Source: Sinorhizobium fredii (GTDB lineage: Bacteria; Pseudomonadota; Alphaproteobacteria; Rhizobiales; Rhizobiaceae). Taken from it: a DNA stretch of 64,000 bases. The stretch is taken from contig NZ_CP024307.1 in NCBI RefSeq assembly GCF_002944405.1, positions 1,508,501-1,572,500 on the forward strand, given 5' to 3'. Each line of letters begins with the position of its first letter. Position 1 is the first letter of the stretch. The notes beneath the pieces were generated by a model that saw only the letters and a program-made list of their open reading frames with translations, made no database searches and was not told the DNA's origin. Of this stretch, positions 44,714-53,463 are shown in pieces. The translations under genes were made by a program, and so were the position numbers.

Positions 44714-45133
44714 ATGACGATCCCGATGGAGTACCGGCAGGCGTCCGCCGATTTTGATCGCTTCATCCTCGACGCGCGCGACACGGCCGGCCTGCAGACG
44801 ACCAATCAGGCCTATACGATGGTGCAGGCGGTGCTTCAGGCCTTTCGACGCCGCCTCGACATTTCCGAGGCGCTGCTCTTCGCCAGCGTCCTGCCGCCGG
44901 TGCTGCGGGCGATCTTCGTTACGGATTGGGATCTCGAGGAGCCGACCGTGCCTTTCTCCGGTCGGCTCGCGATGACCCGTGAGGTGCAGGCTTTCCGCGG
45001 CGATCACAATGTCTCGCCGGATTCGGCCATCGCGGACGTCGCCGCGGCCCTTCGGCGAGACGTTGACGAAGCAAAGCTCGATCGGGTGCTCGCGCGGCTG
45101 CCGCAGGGGGCCGTCGATTTCTGGAGGGCGTGA
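44714..45133 (+). CDS. DUF2267 family protein
   Basis: 139 residues, single domain, acidic. MEYRQASADFDRFILDARDT, then AYTMVQAVLQAFRRRLDISEAL and LPQGAVDFW match DUF2267. Start ATG 44714 gives a 5-base gap after yidD; ATG 44726 is an alternative. Function unknown. Part of the tight cluster IscU-like, yidD, DUF2267, DUF1697. Confidence 0.82.
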   Translation: MTIPMEYRQASADFDRFILDARDTAGLQTTNQAYTMVQAVLQAFRRRLDISEALLFASVLPPVLRAIFVTDWDLEEPTVPFSGRLAMTREVQAFRGDHNVSPDSAIADVAAALRRDVDEAKLDRVLARLPQGAVDFWRA

Positions 45134-45145
45134 TTCGGAGGGGAA

Positions 45146-45685
45146 ATGACAAGCTATGTCGCGCTGCTCCACAGCATCATACTGGGCGGGGGCCGGCGTG
45201 TCGTGATGGCGGATCTTCGCCAGATGGCGGAGCGGCTCGGCTATCGCTTGCCGCGCACCCTCGTCGCCACCGGCAATCTCATCTTCGAGGCTCCGGAACA
45301 GCCGCTAGCAGAGATCGAATCGGCGCTTGAAAAGGCATTCCTCCAGACGTTCGACCGACACGTGGACATCATCGCGCGTTCGGCCGATGACTGGCTGAGG
45401 CTTGCCGCCGGCAATCCGTTCCTTGCGGCGGGCGAGGAGGATCCGGCTCGAGTCCATATTCGCGTCATGCGCTCTCCGCTTCGGCCGGACGCATTCGACG
45501 GACTTCGGAGCTATTGTACGAGAGGCGAACGTGTCGCCGTCGTCGGTGGCGATCTCTGGGCGGACTTCAGCGGCAAGGCGAGCGAGTCGAGACTGCTCGG
45601 CGCCTCGACGACGAAACGGCTTGGCATCGGCACGTGGCGAAACTGGAACACTGTCAAGGGTTTGCGCAGGATACTTGCCGGTTGA
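45146..45685 (+). CDS. DUF1697 family protein
   Basis: 179 residues. SYVALLHSIILGGGRRVVMA, LRQMAERLGY, TLVATGNLIFEA and the C-terminal GASTTKRLGIGTWRNWNTV are the DUF1697 pattern. The family is soluble and of unknown function. Placed 12 bases after DUF2267 and 118 before thrS. Confidence 0.85.
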   Translation: MTSYVALLHSIILGGGRRVVMADLRQMAERLGYRLPRTLVATGNLIFEAPEQPLAEIESALEKAFLQTFDRHVDIIARSADDWLRLAAGNPFLAAGEEDPARVHIRVMRSPLRPDAFDGLRSYCTRGERVAVVGGDLWADFSGKASESRLLGASTTKRLGIGTWRNWNTVKGLRRILAG

Positions 45686-45803
45686 CGGGCCGCCGCGCCT
45701 TTACTCAACGGCCAAAAACCTTTATCAGGCCCGCGTCAATTCACCGGCCCCGCCGGCAACCATACCACCCGCATTCGTTGGCGGGACTGGATAGGAGATC
45801 ACG

Positions 45804-47783
45804 ATGTCCGTTTCCCTTACATTTCCTGATGGTTCCGTCCGTGAGTTTGCCGCGGGCACGACCGGCCGCGATGTCGCCGAGTCGATCTCGAAGTCGCTGG
45901 CCAAGAAGGCTGTCGCCATCGCTCTCGACGGCGACCTGCGCGACCTTTCCGATAAAGTCGCCGACGGCAAGATCGAGATCGTCACGCGGGAAGACAGGCG
46001 CGCGCTCGAACTGATCCGCCACGACGCGGCCCATGTGATGGCCGAGGCCGTGCAGGAATTGTGGCCGGGAACGCAGGTGACGATCGGTCCCGTCATCGAC
46101 AACGGCTTCTACTACGACTTCGCCAAGAACGAGCCCTTCACGCCCGATGACCTGCCGGTCATCGAGAAGAAGATGAAGGAGATCATCGCACGCAACAATC
46201 CCTTCACCAAGGAGGTCTGGTCGCGTGAGAAGGCAAAGGAGGTCTTCGCCGCCAAGGGCGAGAGCTACAAGGTCGAGCTCGTCGACGCGATCCCGGAAGG
46301 CCAGGATCTGAAGATCTACTACCAGGGCGACTGGTTCGACCTCTGCCGTGGCCCGCACATGGCCTCGACGGGCCAGATCGGCACGGCCTTCAAGCTGATG
46401 AAGGTGGCAGGCGCCTATTGGCGTGGCGACAGCAACAATCCGATGCTGACCCGCATTTACGGCACGGCCTGGCACACGCAGGAGGAACTGGATCAGTACC
46501 TGCACGTGCTCGCCGAAGCCGAGAAGCGCGACCATCGCCGCCTCGGCCGCGAGATGGACCTGTTCCATTTCCAGGAAGAAGGACCGGGCGTCGTCTTCTG
46601 GCATGGCAAGGGCTGGCGCATATTCCAGAGCCTCGTCGCCTATATGCGCCGCAGGCTCGAGATCGACTACCAGGAAGTCAACGCGCCCCAGGTTCTCGAC
46701 AAGTCACTCTGGGAGACCTCCGGCCACTGGGGCTGGTACCGCGACAACATGTTCAAGGTGACGGTCGCCGGCGACGAGACGGACGACGATCGGGTCTTCG
46801 CGTTGAAGCCGATGAACTGCCCCGGCCATATCCAGATCTTCAAGCATGGTCTGAAGTCTTACCGCGAACTGCCTGTCCGCATGGCCGAATTCGGCGCCGT
46901 GCATCGCTACGAGCCGTCCGGCGCGCTGCACGGACTGATGCGTGTGCGCGGCTTCACGCAGGACGACGCGCACATCTTCTGCACCGACGAGCAGATGGCG
47001 GCCGAATGCCTGAAGATCAACGATCTGATCCTCTCGGTCTATGAAGACTTCGGCTTCGAGGAGATCGTCGTCAAGCTTTCGACGCGGCCGGACAAGCGCG
47101 TCGGCTCCGACGCGCTCTGGGACCGTGCCGAGGCGGTGATGACTGAGGTGCTGAAGACGATCGAGGCGCAATCCGGGGGCCGCATCAAGACCGGCATCTT
47201 GCCGGGCGAGGGCGCCTTTTATGGGCCGAAATTCGAATACACGCTGCGGGACGCGATCGGCCGCGAATGGCAGTGCGGAACGACTCAGGTCGACTTCAAC
47301 CTGCCGGAGCGTTTCGGTGCCTTCTACATCGATAAGGATTCGGAGAAGCGCCAGCCGGTGATGATCCATCGCGCCATCTGCGGTTCGATGGAGCGGTTCC
47401 TCGGCATCCTGCTCGAAAACTATGCCGGCCATATGCCGCTGTGGATCTCGCCGCTGCAGGTGGTGGTCGCCACCATCACCTCGGACGCCGACGATTACGG
47501 CCGGGAAGTCGCGGCGCGGCTGCGCGAGGCCGGGCTTACCGTCGAAACCGACTTCCGCAACGAGAAGATCAATTACAAGGTACGCGAGCACTCGGTGACG
47601 AAGGTTCCGGTGATCGTCGTCTGCGGCAAGCGCGAGGCGGAGGAACGTTCGGTCAACATCCGTCGGCTCGGCTCCCAGGCGCAGACGGCAATGTCTCTGG
47701 ACGAGGCGGTCGCTGCGCTCTCGAGCGAAGCCATGGCGCCCGACCTCAAGCGCAAGGCCGAACGGAGCGCCCGGGCTGCCTGA
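45804..47783 (+). CDS. thrS: Threonyl-tRNA synthetase
   Basis: 659 residues. TGS domain (residues about 1-62, [20 protein letters not shown]), editing domain ([16 protein letters not shown] with IDNGFYYDF), class II catalytic core (motif 2-like [20 protein letters not shown], zinc site MNCPGH, HxxH in [10 protein letters not shown]), and C-terminal anticodon-binding domain. Full length. The upstream gap of 118 bases shows no T-box, as expected outside Gram-positives. Confidence 0.97.
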   Translation: MSVSLTFPDGSVREFAAGTTGRDVAESISKSLAKKAVAIALDGDLRDLSDKVADGKIEIVTREDRRALELIRHDAAHVMAEAVQELWPGTQVTIGPVIDNGFYYDFAKNEPFTPDDLPVIEKKMKEIIARNNPFTKEVWSREKAKEVFAAKGESYKVELVDAIPEGQDLKIYYQGDWFDLCRGPHMASTGQIGTAFKLMKVAGAYWRGDSNNPMLTRIYGTAWHTQEELDQYLHVLAEAEKRDHRRLGREMDLFHFQEEGPGVVFWHGKGWRIFQSLVAYMRRRLEIDYQEVNAPQVLDKSLWETSGHWGWYRDNMFKVTVAGDETDDDRVFALKPMNCPGHIQIFKHGLKSYRELPVRMAEFGAVHRYEPSGALHGLMRVRGFTQDDAHIFCTDEQMAAECLKINDLILSVYEDFGFEEIVVKLSTRPDKRVGSDALWDRAEAVMTEVLKTIEAQSGGRIKTGILPGEGAFYGPKFEYTLRDAIGREWQCGTTQVDFNLPERFGAFYIDKDSEKRQPVMIHRAICGSMERFLGILLENYAGHMPLWISPLQVVVATITSDADDYGREVAARLREAGLTVETDFRNEKINYKVREHSVTKVPVIVVCGKREAEERSVNIRRLGSQAQTAMSLDEAVAALSSEAMAPDLKRKAERSARAA

Positions 47784-47815
47784 GCGCCGATTGAGCGGTG
47801 TTTCGAACTGCGGTG

Positions 47816-47839
47816 GGCACGCGCCTGAAGGCGCGTGCC
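47816..47839 (+). terminator. Hairpin after thrS
   Basis: Perfect ten-base arms GGCACGCGCC (47816-47825) and GGCGCGTGCC (47830-47839), loop TGAA. No T-run follows, so efficiency is uncertain. The next 150 bases hold no gene. Confidence 0.5.
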
Positions 47840-47991
47840 GCCATCCGAAAGCCGAAGTGCTCCGGCATAAAGTTCGCTCTCGACGACTTCGGCTGCCGCG
47901 ACATTTCCGACAAACTGCTGGGTGAGACCTCGGCGGCCTGAGCCTTCCCTATCGTGATCGCTTGACGCTGCCTCAGGCCAAGGCGGTGACA

Positions 47992-48993
47992 TCAGTCGAG
48001 CGCGTCGGCATTGGCGGTCTCGCCGGGAGCGCTGCTGCCGTCCAGCAGCACTTCCACATCGGTATTCACGCCGGCTTTCACGGCAAAGTCGCGTTGGTAG
48101 ATCTTGTCCTTGTTGCGCGCCACGGCCGTATAGCTGCCCTCGGCAAGCACGAGCGTCGGAAACGCGCCGACGCTTTCGCTGACGACGTCGCCCGAGGACG
48201 TCAGGATCGACCAGGCGGTGTCGGCGATCGCCTCGCCGCCGGGTTCCGAGACGAGCTTCAATGTCAGCTTCGCGGCGCGGTGCTGGATCGTTGCTTCGGT
48301 CAGTTTGCCGGCTTCCACCTGGATGTCGGCGCGGATCACCGCATTGACCGCGCCATAGTCGGAGACCACGTGATACGTGCCGGCGCCGAGCCGGACCACC
48401 GTGTTCGGCTTCACGTCGGCGACGATAAGGGCGCGTTCGCCATCCTCCTTCACGTCGGATGAGAAGATCGAAAAGCTGAGCTCGTTCGGTGGAATACGCA
48501 CATCGCTGCCGGAGACGGCGTTCAGCATGACGCCGCCGGCATCCAGCACCAGCACCTGCTTGTCCAATTCGCCTTGCTCGGGCACGCGAATCTTGCGGGT
48601 GGCTGCCGCGCGACCGAAGGCGACATTGACGAAATATTCGCCGGGCACGAGATTGAAGGCCGTGGAGCCGCCTTCGGAAGTGGCCAGCAGCGGGAGCTTG
48701 CCGTCGCCTCCGGGGATCGGGCTGAAGACCCGCCAACTCAGGCCTGACTCCACCGGCTGGCCGTCGCTCGTCAGCAGGGCCTCGAGTTTCACGTCCTTCA
48801 GTTCGCCGTTCTGGGTAGGGTCGCTGACGAGCGGATTGAAACTCGTGAGCTTCGGCATCTTCCGGCTGCCGGAGATCGACGGAAAGCTCTTGAAGGCATC
48901 GGTGGCGTCCTGCGCAACCGTCCGCTCCGCAGCAGAACCGGCGAGCATGGTCGCCAAGGCGGTTCTCAGCAAAATACGAGTGCGGATGCGCAT
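47992..48993 (-). CDS. Secreted protein of unknown function with repeated beta-type segments
   Basis: 333 residues from ATG 48993, behind a signal peptide (MRIRTRILLRTALATMLAG, cleavage near AAERTVAQ). The mature part is built from beta-sandwich-like segments that start with VPGEYFVNVAFG, GTYHVVSDYG and EGSYTAVARNKD, each an xGxYxV pattern, suggesting three repeats at about residues 115-330. No catalytic motif is visible. No family recognised with confidence. The long signal region and repeats suggest an envelope or periplasmic protein. Confidence 0.72.
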   Translation of the reverse strand: MRIRTRILLRTALATMLAGSAAERTVAQDATDAFKSFPSISGSRKMPKLTSFNPLVSDPTQNGELKDVKLEALLTSDGQPVESGLSWRVFSPIPGGDGKLPLLATSEGGSTAFNLVPGEYFVNVAFGRAAATRKIRVPEQGELDKQVLVLDAGGVMLNAVSGSDVRIPPNELSFSIFSSDVKEDGERALIVADVKPNTVVRLGAGTYHVVSDYGAVNAVIRADIQVEAGKLTEATIQHRAAKLTLKLVSEPGGEAIADTAWSILTSSGDVVSESVGAFPTLVLAEGSYTAVARNKDKIYQRDFAVKAGVNTDVEVLLDGSSAPGETANADALD

Positions 48994-49093
48994 GAGGGCA
49001 GTTGACTTCCTGACTGGGTGACTCCACTTGAGACGCCGGTATGGCATTTTCGTGGCTGTCGATCCGGCGGCAAGTTAGTGGAATTCGCTCGAT

Positions 49094-49678
49094 ATGAAAA
49101 CCGAAATTAAGCTCGTCGACTATCTCGCCTCGCGCAGGTCCATTCCGGCCTTTCAGATGGGGCGGCCGGGGCCCGGCAAGGCCGAGGTGGAGGAAATGCT
49201 GAGGCTCGCCACCCGCGTACCGGACCACGGCAAGCTGGCGCCTTGGCGCTTCATCGTCTATCGCGGCGAGGAGAGGGCGCGGATCAGCGGCGAGTTGAAG
49301 AGGATGGCGCTAGCCGCCAAGCCGGATCTCTCTGAAGAGCTGATGAAGGTGGAGGAGACGCGGCTGACCCGCGCCCCGGTGGTGATTGCTGTGGTCAGCA
49401 AGGCCGCGCCGCATTTCAAGATCCCCGAATGGGAGCAGATGATGTCGGCCGGCGCCGTGTGCCTCAATCTCTTGATGGCGGCGAACGCGCTCGGCTATGC
49501 ATCCAACTGGCTGACCGAATGGTACGCCTTTGACGAGAAAGCCTATCCTCTGCTCGGTGTCGCACCCGGCGAAAGGATCGCCGGGTTCATTCACATCGGC
49601 ACGGCCTTGGTACCGCCGACCGAGCGGCCGCGGCCGGAGCTCGCCGAGATCGTCACCTGGGTCGGGGAAGAGGCCTGA
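49094..49678 (+). CDS. Nitroreductase family flavoprotein
   Basis: 194 residues. FMN-binding pattern [29 protein letters not shown], and [23 protein letters not shown] match the nitroreductase/oxygen-insensitive NAD(P)H reductase family (YdjA-like). [11 protein letters not shown]. Its stop overlaps the next start (ATGA), a coupled pair with a flavin-reductase-like protein. Substrate unknown. Confidence 0.92.
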   Translation: MKTEIKLVDYLASRRSIPAFQMGRPGPGKAEVEEMLRLATRVPDHGKLAPWRFIVYRGEERARISGELKRMALAAKPDLSEELMKVEETRLTRAPVVIAVVSKAAPHFKIPEWEQMMSAGAVCLNLLMAANALGYASNWLTEWYAFDEKAYPLLGVAPGERIAGFIHIGTALVPPTERPRPELAEIVTWVGEEA

Positions 49679-50280
49679 TGTTTTACGAAACGGCCACGAA
49701 CCGGCATGGCTTGCCGCACGACCCCTTCAAGGCGATCGTGTCGCCGAGGCCGATCGGCTGGATCGGTACATGCGCCATGGACGGTTCGCTGAACCTCGCG
49801 CCCTATTCCTTCTTCAATGCGATCAGCGACCGGCCGAAGCTCGTGATGTTTTCCTCGAGCGGCTATAAGGATTCCGTGCGCAATATCGAAGCGACCGGCG
49901 AGTTCACGGCAAGCTTTGCCAGCCGCAACCTGAGCGAGGCCGTCAACAGGACCTCGTTGGCAGCGCCGCACGGCGAGAGCGAGTTCGAGATCGCCGGATT
50001 GACGCCGGTCGAGGGAACGCTCGTCAGGGCGCCCTTCGTCGGTGAGGCCTTTGCGGCGCTCGAGTGCCGGATGACGGAGATGTTCCAGCCGAAGGGTCTC
50101 GATGGCGTGGAATCCGACAGCTATGTCGTCATCGGCGCGGTCGTCGGCATTCATATCCGCGACGAGGCCATTCGCGACGGACGCTTCGATGTGACCACGG
50201 TCAAGCCGCTCGCACGCCTCGGCTACATGGATTATTGCGATGGCGGCGACGTCTTCGAGATGACGCGGCCGTTTCGCTAG
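49678..50280 (+). CDS. Flavin reductase-like FMN-binding protein
   Basis: 200 residues. HDPFKAIVSPRPIGWIGTC, LAPYSFFNAISDRPKLVMFSS and SAKNLSEAVN-like FASRNLSEAVNRTSL match the flavin-reductase-like domain (PF01613). Supplies reduced flavin or acts as oxidoreductase. Start overlaps the nitroreductase stop. Its stop TAG (50278-50280) shares CTAG with the stop of the convergent gene. Confidence 0.9.
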   Translation: MFYETATNRHGLPHDPFKAIVSPRPIGWIGTCAMDGSLNLAPYSFFNAISDRPKLVMFSSSGYKDSVRNIEATGEFTASFASRNLSEAVNRTSLAAPHGESEFEIAGLTPVEGTLVRAPFVGEAFAALECRMTEMFQPKGLDGVESDSYVVIGAVVGIHIRDEAIRDGRFDVTTVKPLARLGYMDYCDGGDVFEMTRPFR

Positions 50281-50990
50281 ATTTCGTCCGAAGCGCCTGC
50301 GTCGGCGAGAAGCTCGAGTTGCTCCAGCGAGCCGGCGGCGACGGCCGAGAAGCCGTTATCGAGACTGTTTGTCCAAAGCCGCCGCACCGCCGCCTTGTCC
50401 AGGGCATCGGCGGGCAGCATCTCATAGGCAGCGATGCCGGCCTCGCTGGCCCGCAGCACAGCTGCGGCGCGCCCGGCCCGGATAACGGCCGGCGCATCGC
50501 CTGTCCCGGTGACGCGCTGGCAGCGGCATGCTGCCGCGAGCGCCGAGGCGTCGAAGACCAATGCGGAGAGGCGCGGAGAAACGCCCGCCATCGAGTGGGG
50601 CGAGAGCACGCTTTCGGCAACCGTGGCATATTCCGCAAGCAGCGCCGTTCGACCCTGGGGTACGCCTGCGATCGCCTCGGCGACCTTCAGCATCACGTCG
50701 AGCTTCTGGATATCGGCCGGTCCTCGGCATGCCATCACCACGATGCCGTCGACATCGGGAAGGAGGCTCGCAAGACCCTCCTCGTCGATCGTTTCCGCCG
50801 GCCCGGTCCGCGCCAGAAGGAGGCAGGGCGCTTGCCCCCTGTCTGGTCGCCGCAGGCTTGCCGCGCCTTGCAGTGCCCACGCATCGACGACGATCGCTTC
50901 AACGGCCTGCAGCAGCTTTTCCGCGGGGAACTGTTCGCCGGCTGCGAGGTACAGAAGAGGTTTCATGGTTTGCGCGCGGTTAACGGACAT
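50277..50990 (-). CDS. CitE/HpcH-like TIM-barrel protein lacking the usual metal ligands
   Basis: 237 residues. The order of blocks matches HpcH/HpaI aldolase or citrate lyase beta family: LLYLAAGEQFPAEKLLQAVE, then AIVVDAWAL in place of the usual LDLEDA, TALLAEYATV in place of the IET segment, and FSAVAAGSLEQLELLADAG. The acidic metal-binding residues expected at those places are mostly absent, so it is probably a non-catalytic relative. The start could be ATG 50966 instead. Assignment is by fold pattern only. Confidence 0.55.
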   Translation of the reverse strand: MSVNRAQTMKPLLYLAAGEQFPAEKLLQAVEAIVVDAWALQGAASLRRPDRGQAPCLLLARTGPAETIDEEGLASLLPDVDGIVVMACRGPADIQKLDVMLKVAEAIAGVPQGRTALLAEYATVAESVLSPHSMAGVSPRLSALVFDASALAAACRCQRVTGTGDAPAVIRAGRAAAVLRASEAGIAAYEMLPADALDKAAVRRLWTNSLDNGFSAVAAGSLEQLELLADAGASDEI

Positions 50991-51062
50991 GGTGAACCAA
51001 TCTTAAACCTTTGACCGCTAATATTCGGACATTGGGGCTGTCGGGTGTCTAGTGGGGCATAG

Positions 51063-52184
51063 GTGATCATACAAGCATTTCTTCGCTGGGTGGAAACGGC
51101 GAGAACCAGCGACCGCGCACGCGCTGCCAATGCGCTCGGGCGATCCTATGCTCAAGCCGAGATGAACGGCCTCGATCGGCATGCCGCGGAAATGGCGATG
51201 ACCTTCCTGTTGGACGATCCTTCGCCGAAGGTGCGATTGGCGCTGGTCGAGGCGCTCGCCGATTGCCCATCGGCGCCGCGAGCCATCGTCAGGGCGCTCG
51301 CGGAGGATCAGCCCGAAATCGCCTTCGCGGCAATCGCGCGTTCGCCGGTGCTTACCGATGCGGATCTCGTCGATCTTGCCGCGCGCGGCACGGCGGAGAC
51401 GCGGGCGCTGATCGCGGCGCGTGGGGCGGTGTCTTGTTCCGTTGCTGCGGCGATTGCGGAGATCGGCGACGAGGAGGAGGTTACCATTCTCCTCGAGAAT
51501 AGCGGCGCCATGCTCCTGCAGGGTTCTCTCAGAAGGATCGCCTGCCGGCTCGGGCATGTTGCAGCGGTACGCGACCGGTTGCTGGCCCGTGCCGACCTGC
51601 CGAGCGACGCGCGGCATGCGCTCGCCGAGAAGATCGGTGCGGCACTCGCGGCGTCCGGGTTCGTCCAGGCGGTCATCGGCCCGGCGCGCGTGGCGCGGGT
51701 CACGAGAGAGGCATGCGACGCTACGGCGCTCGCGATGACGGCAATCGCGTCGCCGGACGACCTGTCGCAAATGGTTGCCCATTTGCGCGAGACTGGGCGC
51801 TTGACCCCAGCCTTTCTGATGAGCGCCCTCTGCAGCGGCGCCACGGACTTCTTCGTCCTGGCCATGGCGGATCTTTCCGGCCTTGCCGAAAAGCGCGTGC
51901 GCTCGATCCTTTCTGGGGGGCGCGTCCATTCGATCCGCGCTCTCTTCGAGAGCGCGGGGCTGGGGCGCGACGTCAGCGAAGCCTTCGCGCAAGCCGTCCT
52001 CCACTGGCAGGCCCAGACAAGCGAGGGCGCGCCGGCATCGCTTGCCGCTCTCCTTGAACGTCTTCGCCGGAACCCGTGCTCCACATCGGCCTCCGTCGCC
52101 GAACTCGTGGAGCGACTGGGCTTTGCCAAGCAACGGCAAGTCGCCCGGGACTATGCCTTGCTTGCCGCGCGGCAGGCGGCCTGA
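51063..52184 (+). CDS. DUF2336 family protein
   Basis: 373 residues, a helical repeat-type protein, starting with GTG 51063. WVETARTSDRARAANALGRSY, then FLLDDPSPKVRLALVEALAD (a HEAT-like repeat unit) and ITILLENSG-type segments; the pattern matches DUF2336, which is confined mostly to alphaproteobacteria. Function unknown. Divergent from the CitE-like gene. Confidence 0.85.
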   Translation: MIIQAFLRWVETARTSDRARAANALGRSYAQAEMNGLDRHAAEMAMTFLLDDPSPKVRLALVEALADCPSAPRAIVRALAEDQPEIAFAAIARSPVLTDADLVDLAARGTAETRALIAARGAVSCSVAAAIAEIGDEEEVTILLENSGAMLLQGSLRRIACRLGHVAAVRDRLLARADLPSDARHALAEKIGAALAASGFVQAVIGPARVARVTREACDATALAMTAIASPDDLSQMVAHLRETGRLTPAFLMSALCSGATDFFVLAMADLSGLAEKRVRSILSGGRVHSIRALFESAGLGRDVSEAFAQAVLHWQAQTSEGAPASLAALLERLRRNPCSTSASVAELVERLGFAKQRQVARDYALLAARQAA

Positions 52185-52192
52185 TCGGCGTC

Positions 52193-52621
52193 TCAGTTGC
52201 CGAACCGGCGCGCCACCCAGGAATAGCCGTCTTCCATGTAATGCACCGGGGCGCTGACGATCGCCTGCAGCTTTTGGCGATCCGGCACTGCGCCGCTCAG
52301 CCATGTCAGGGCGCGCTTCGGCAGGCCCGGCTTTTCCTCTGGCGTCGCCGGGGGCATTGCCGCCTGCTGTGTCGCTGCATCGGTCTGCGGGGCGATCTTG
52401 GGAGCAGGTTCGGTGGACGCCGTCATGTCCGATCCCGAGGTTTCGCAAACGGCAACGACGACCGGATAGCTCCTGTTAGAAAACTTCGGCAGTTCCTTTT
52501 GCGATTCCGTGTCGCATTGAGCGATCGACGGCCAGCTGCCGTTCACCGTCGAGATGTAGTGGCACTGCGTGACATTGTCATCGCAACCGAGAATGGTCAT
52601 GACGATCAGGGCGGCTTTCAT
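52193..52621 (-). CDS. Small exported hypothetical protein
   Basis: 142 residues. A short hydrophobic N-terminus MKAALIVMTILGC is followed by DDNVTQCHYISTVNGSWPSI and four cysteines (13, 20, 36 and 59), probably paired in disulfides in the periplasm. ILGC resembles a lipobox, but Leu at -2 is uncommon. The C-terminal half is Pro/Ala-rich. No family recognised with confidence. Confidence 0.65.
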   Translation of the reverse strand: MKAALIVMTILGCDDNVTQCHYISTVNGSWPSIAQCDTESQKELPKFSNRSYPVVVAVCETSGSDMTASTEPAPKIAPQTDAATQQAAMPPATPEEKPGLPKRALTWLSGAVPDRQKLQAIVSAPVHYMEDGYSWVARRFGN

Positions 52622-52844
52622 GTCTTGGGTCCGTTCAGATGCCTGTTGCCCCCTATCTTATGGAGCTTCGATTGTTTCCGAAGTAGGGCAAAATCGCCGC
52701 CCCACAAAACAAATTGTTTCGTCCCGTCACCCGGATTGATTGCAGCTCTTCCTGCGCCGTTTGACGTATTGGCGCCGTTCGTCATTGCCGTTAGTTTCGT
52801 CGCATCGATCAAACGGATCGATAGGATCCGCGTTGAGGCTTGAA

Positions 52845-53318
52845 ATGACCCCCATCACCATCGCCGAGGAACCACCGCGCCAGCCGGCCATTGTCCGCCT
52901 GCTCGAACTCTCCGATGCCTACGCGGCATCGCTTTATCCGGCTGAAAGCAACCATCTGGTCGACGTCTCGATCCTGGAAAAGCCGTCGGTGTCCTTCCTT
53001 GTCGCACGATCCAACGGCACGATCGTTGGCTGCTGCGCGCTCGTGGACGCCGGCGACGGGACGGCCGAGATCAAGCGGATGTTCGTCGATCCGGAGGCGA
53101 GGGGGCTGAAAGTCGGCAAACGGCTTCTCGCTGCGCTGGAAGCGAAGGCGGAAAAACTGGGCCTCTCAACGATTCGACTGGAGACCGGCATCTACCAGCC
53201 GGAGGCGATCGGCCTCTACAGATCATTCGGTTACGTCGAGCGGCCGCCCTTCGGCAGCTATCTGCCCGATCCGCTTAGCCTGTTCATGGAGAAAAGCGTG
53301 GGGCAGACGACGACTTGA
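52845..53318 (+). CDS. GNAT-family N-acetyltransferase
   Basis: 157 residues. The acetyl-CoA site is VDPEARGLKVGKRLLAALEA (RxxGxG/A-type), with IKRMFVDPEARG preceding and TGIYQPEAIGLYRSFGYVE as motif B. Start ATG 52845; the reading frame upstream is not conserved. Substrate unknown. Divergent from the exported hypothetical protein. Confidence 0.9.
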   Translation: MTPITIAEEPPRQPAIVRLLELSDAYAASLYPAESNHLVDVSILEKPSVSFLVARSNGTIVGCCALVDAGDGTAEIKRMFVDPEARGLKVGKRLLAALEAKAEKLGLSTIRLETGIYQPEAIGLYRSFGYVERPPFGSYLPDPLSLFMEKSVGQTTT

Positions 53319-53355
53319 GCGGGAGCGGCTGTTGCGCCTCATCCCGCTGCCGCGA

Positions 53356-53430
53356 CCCCTCCCCGCAGGCGGGGAGAAGGGGCGATGCCGCGCAGTCTCC
53401 TCGCGCGGGGAGAGGGCGAGGGTGAGGGGC
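53356..53430. repeat. Palindromic intergenic repeat
   Basis: CTCCCCGC (53359-53366) and GCGGGGAG (53369-53376) form a tight hairpin, followed by a second GC-rich block ending GAGGGCGAGGGTGAGGGGC (53412-53430). This arrangement is a common intergenic repeat of Rhizobiales. It lies between the convergent acetyltransferase and parE genes and may stop both transcripts. Confidence 0.6.
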
Positions 53431-53463
53431 ATCTATGCATTGCGCCAATGACCGGCAAGCGCC

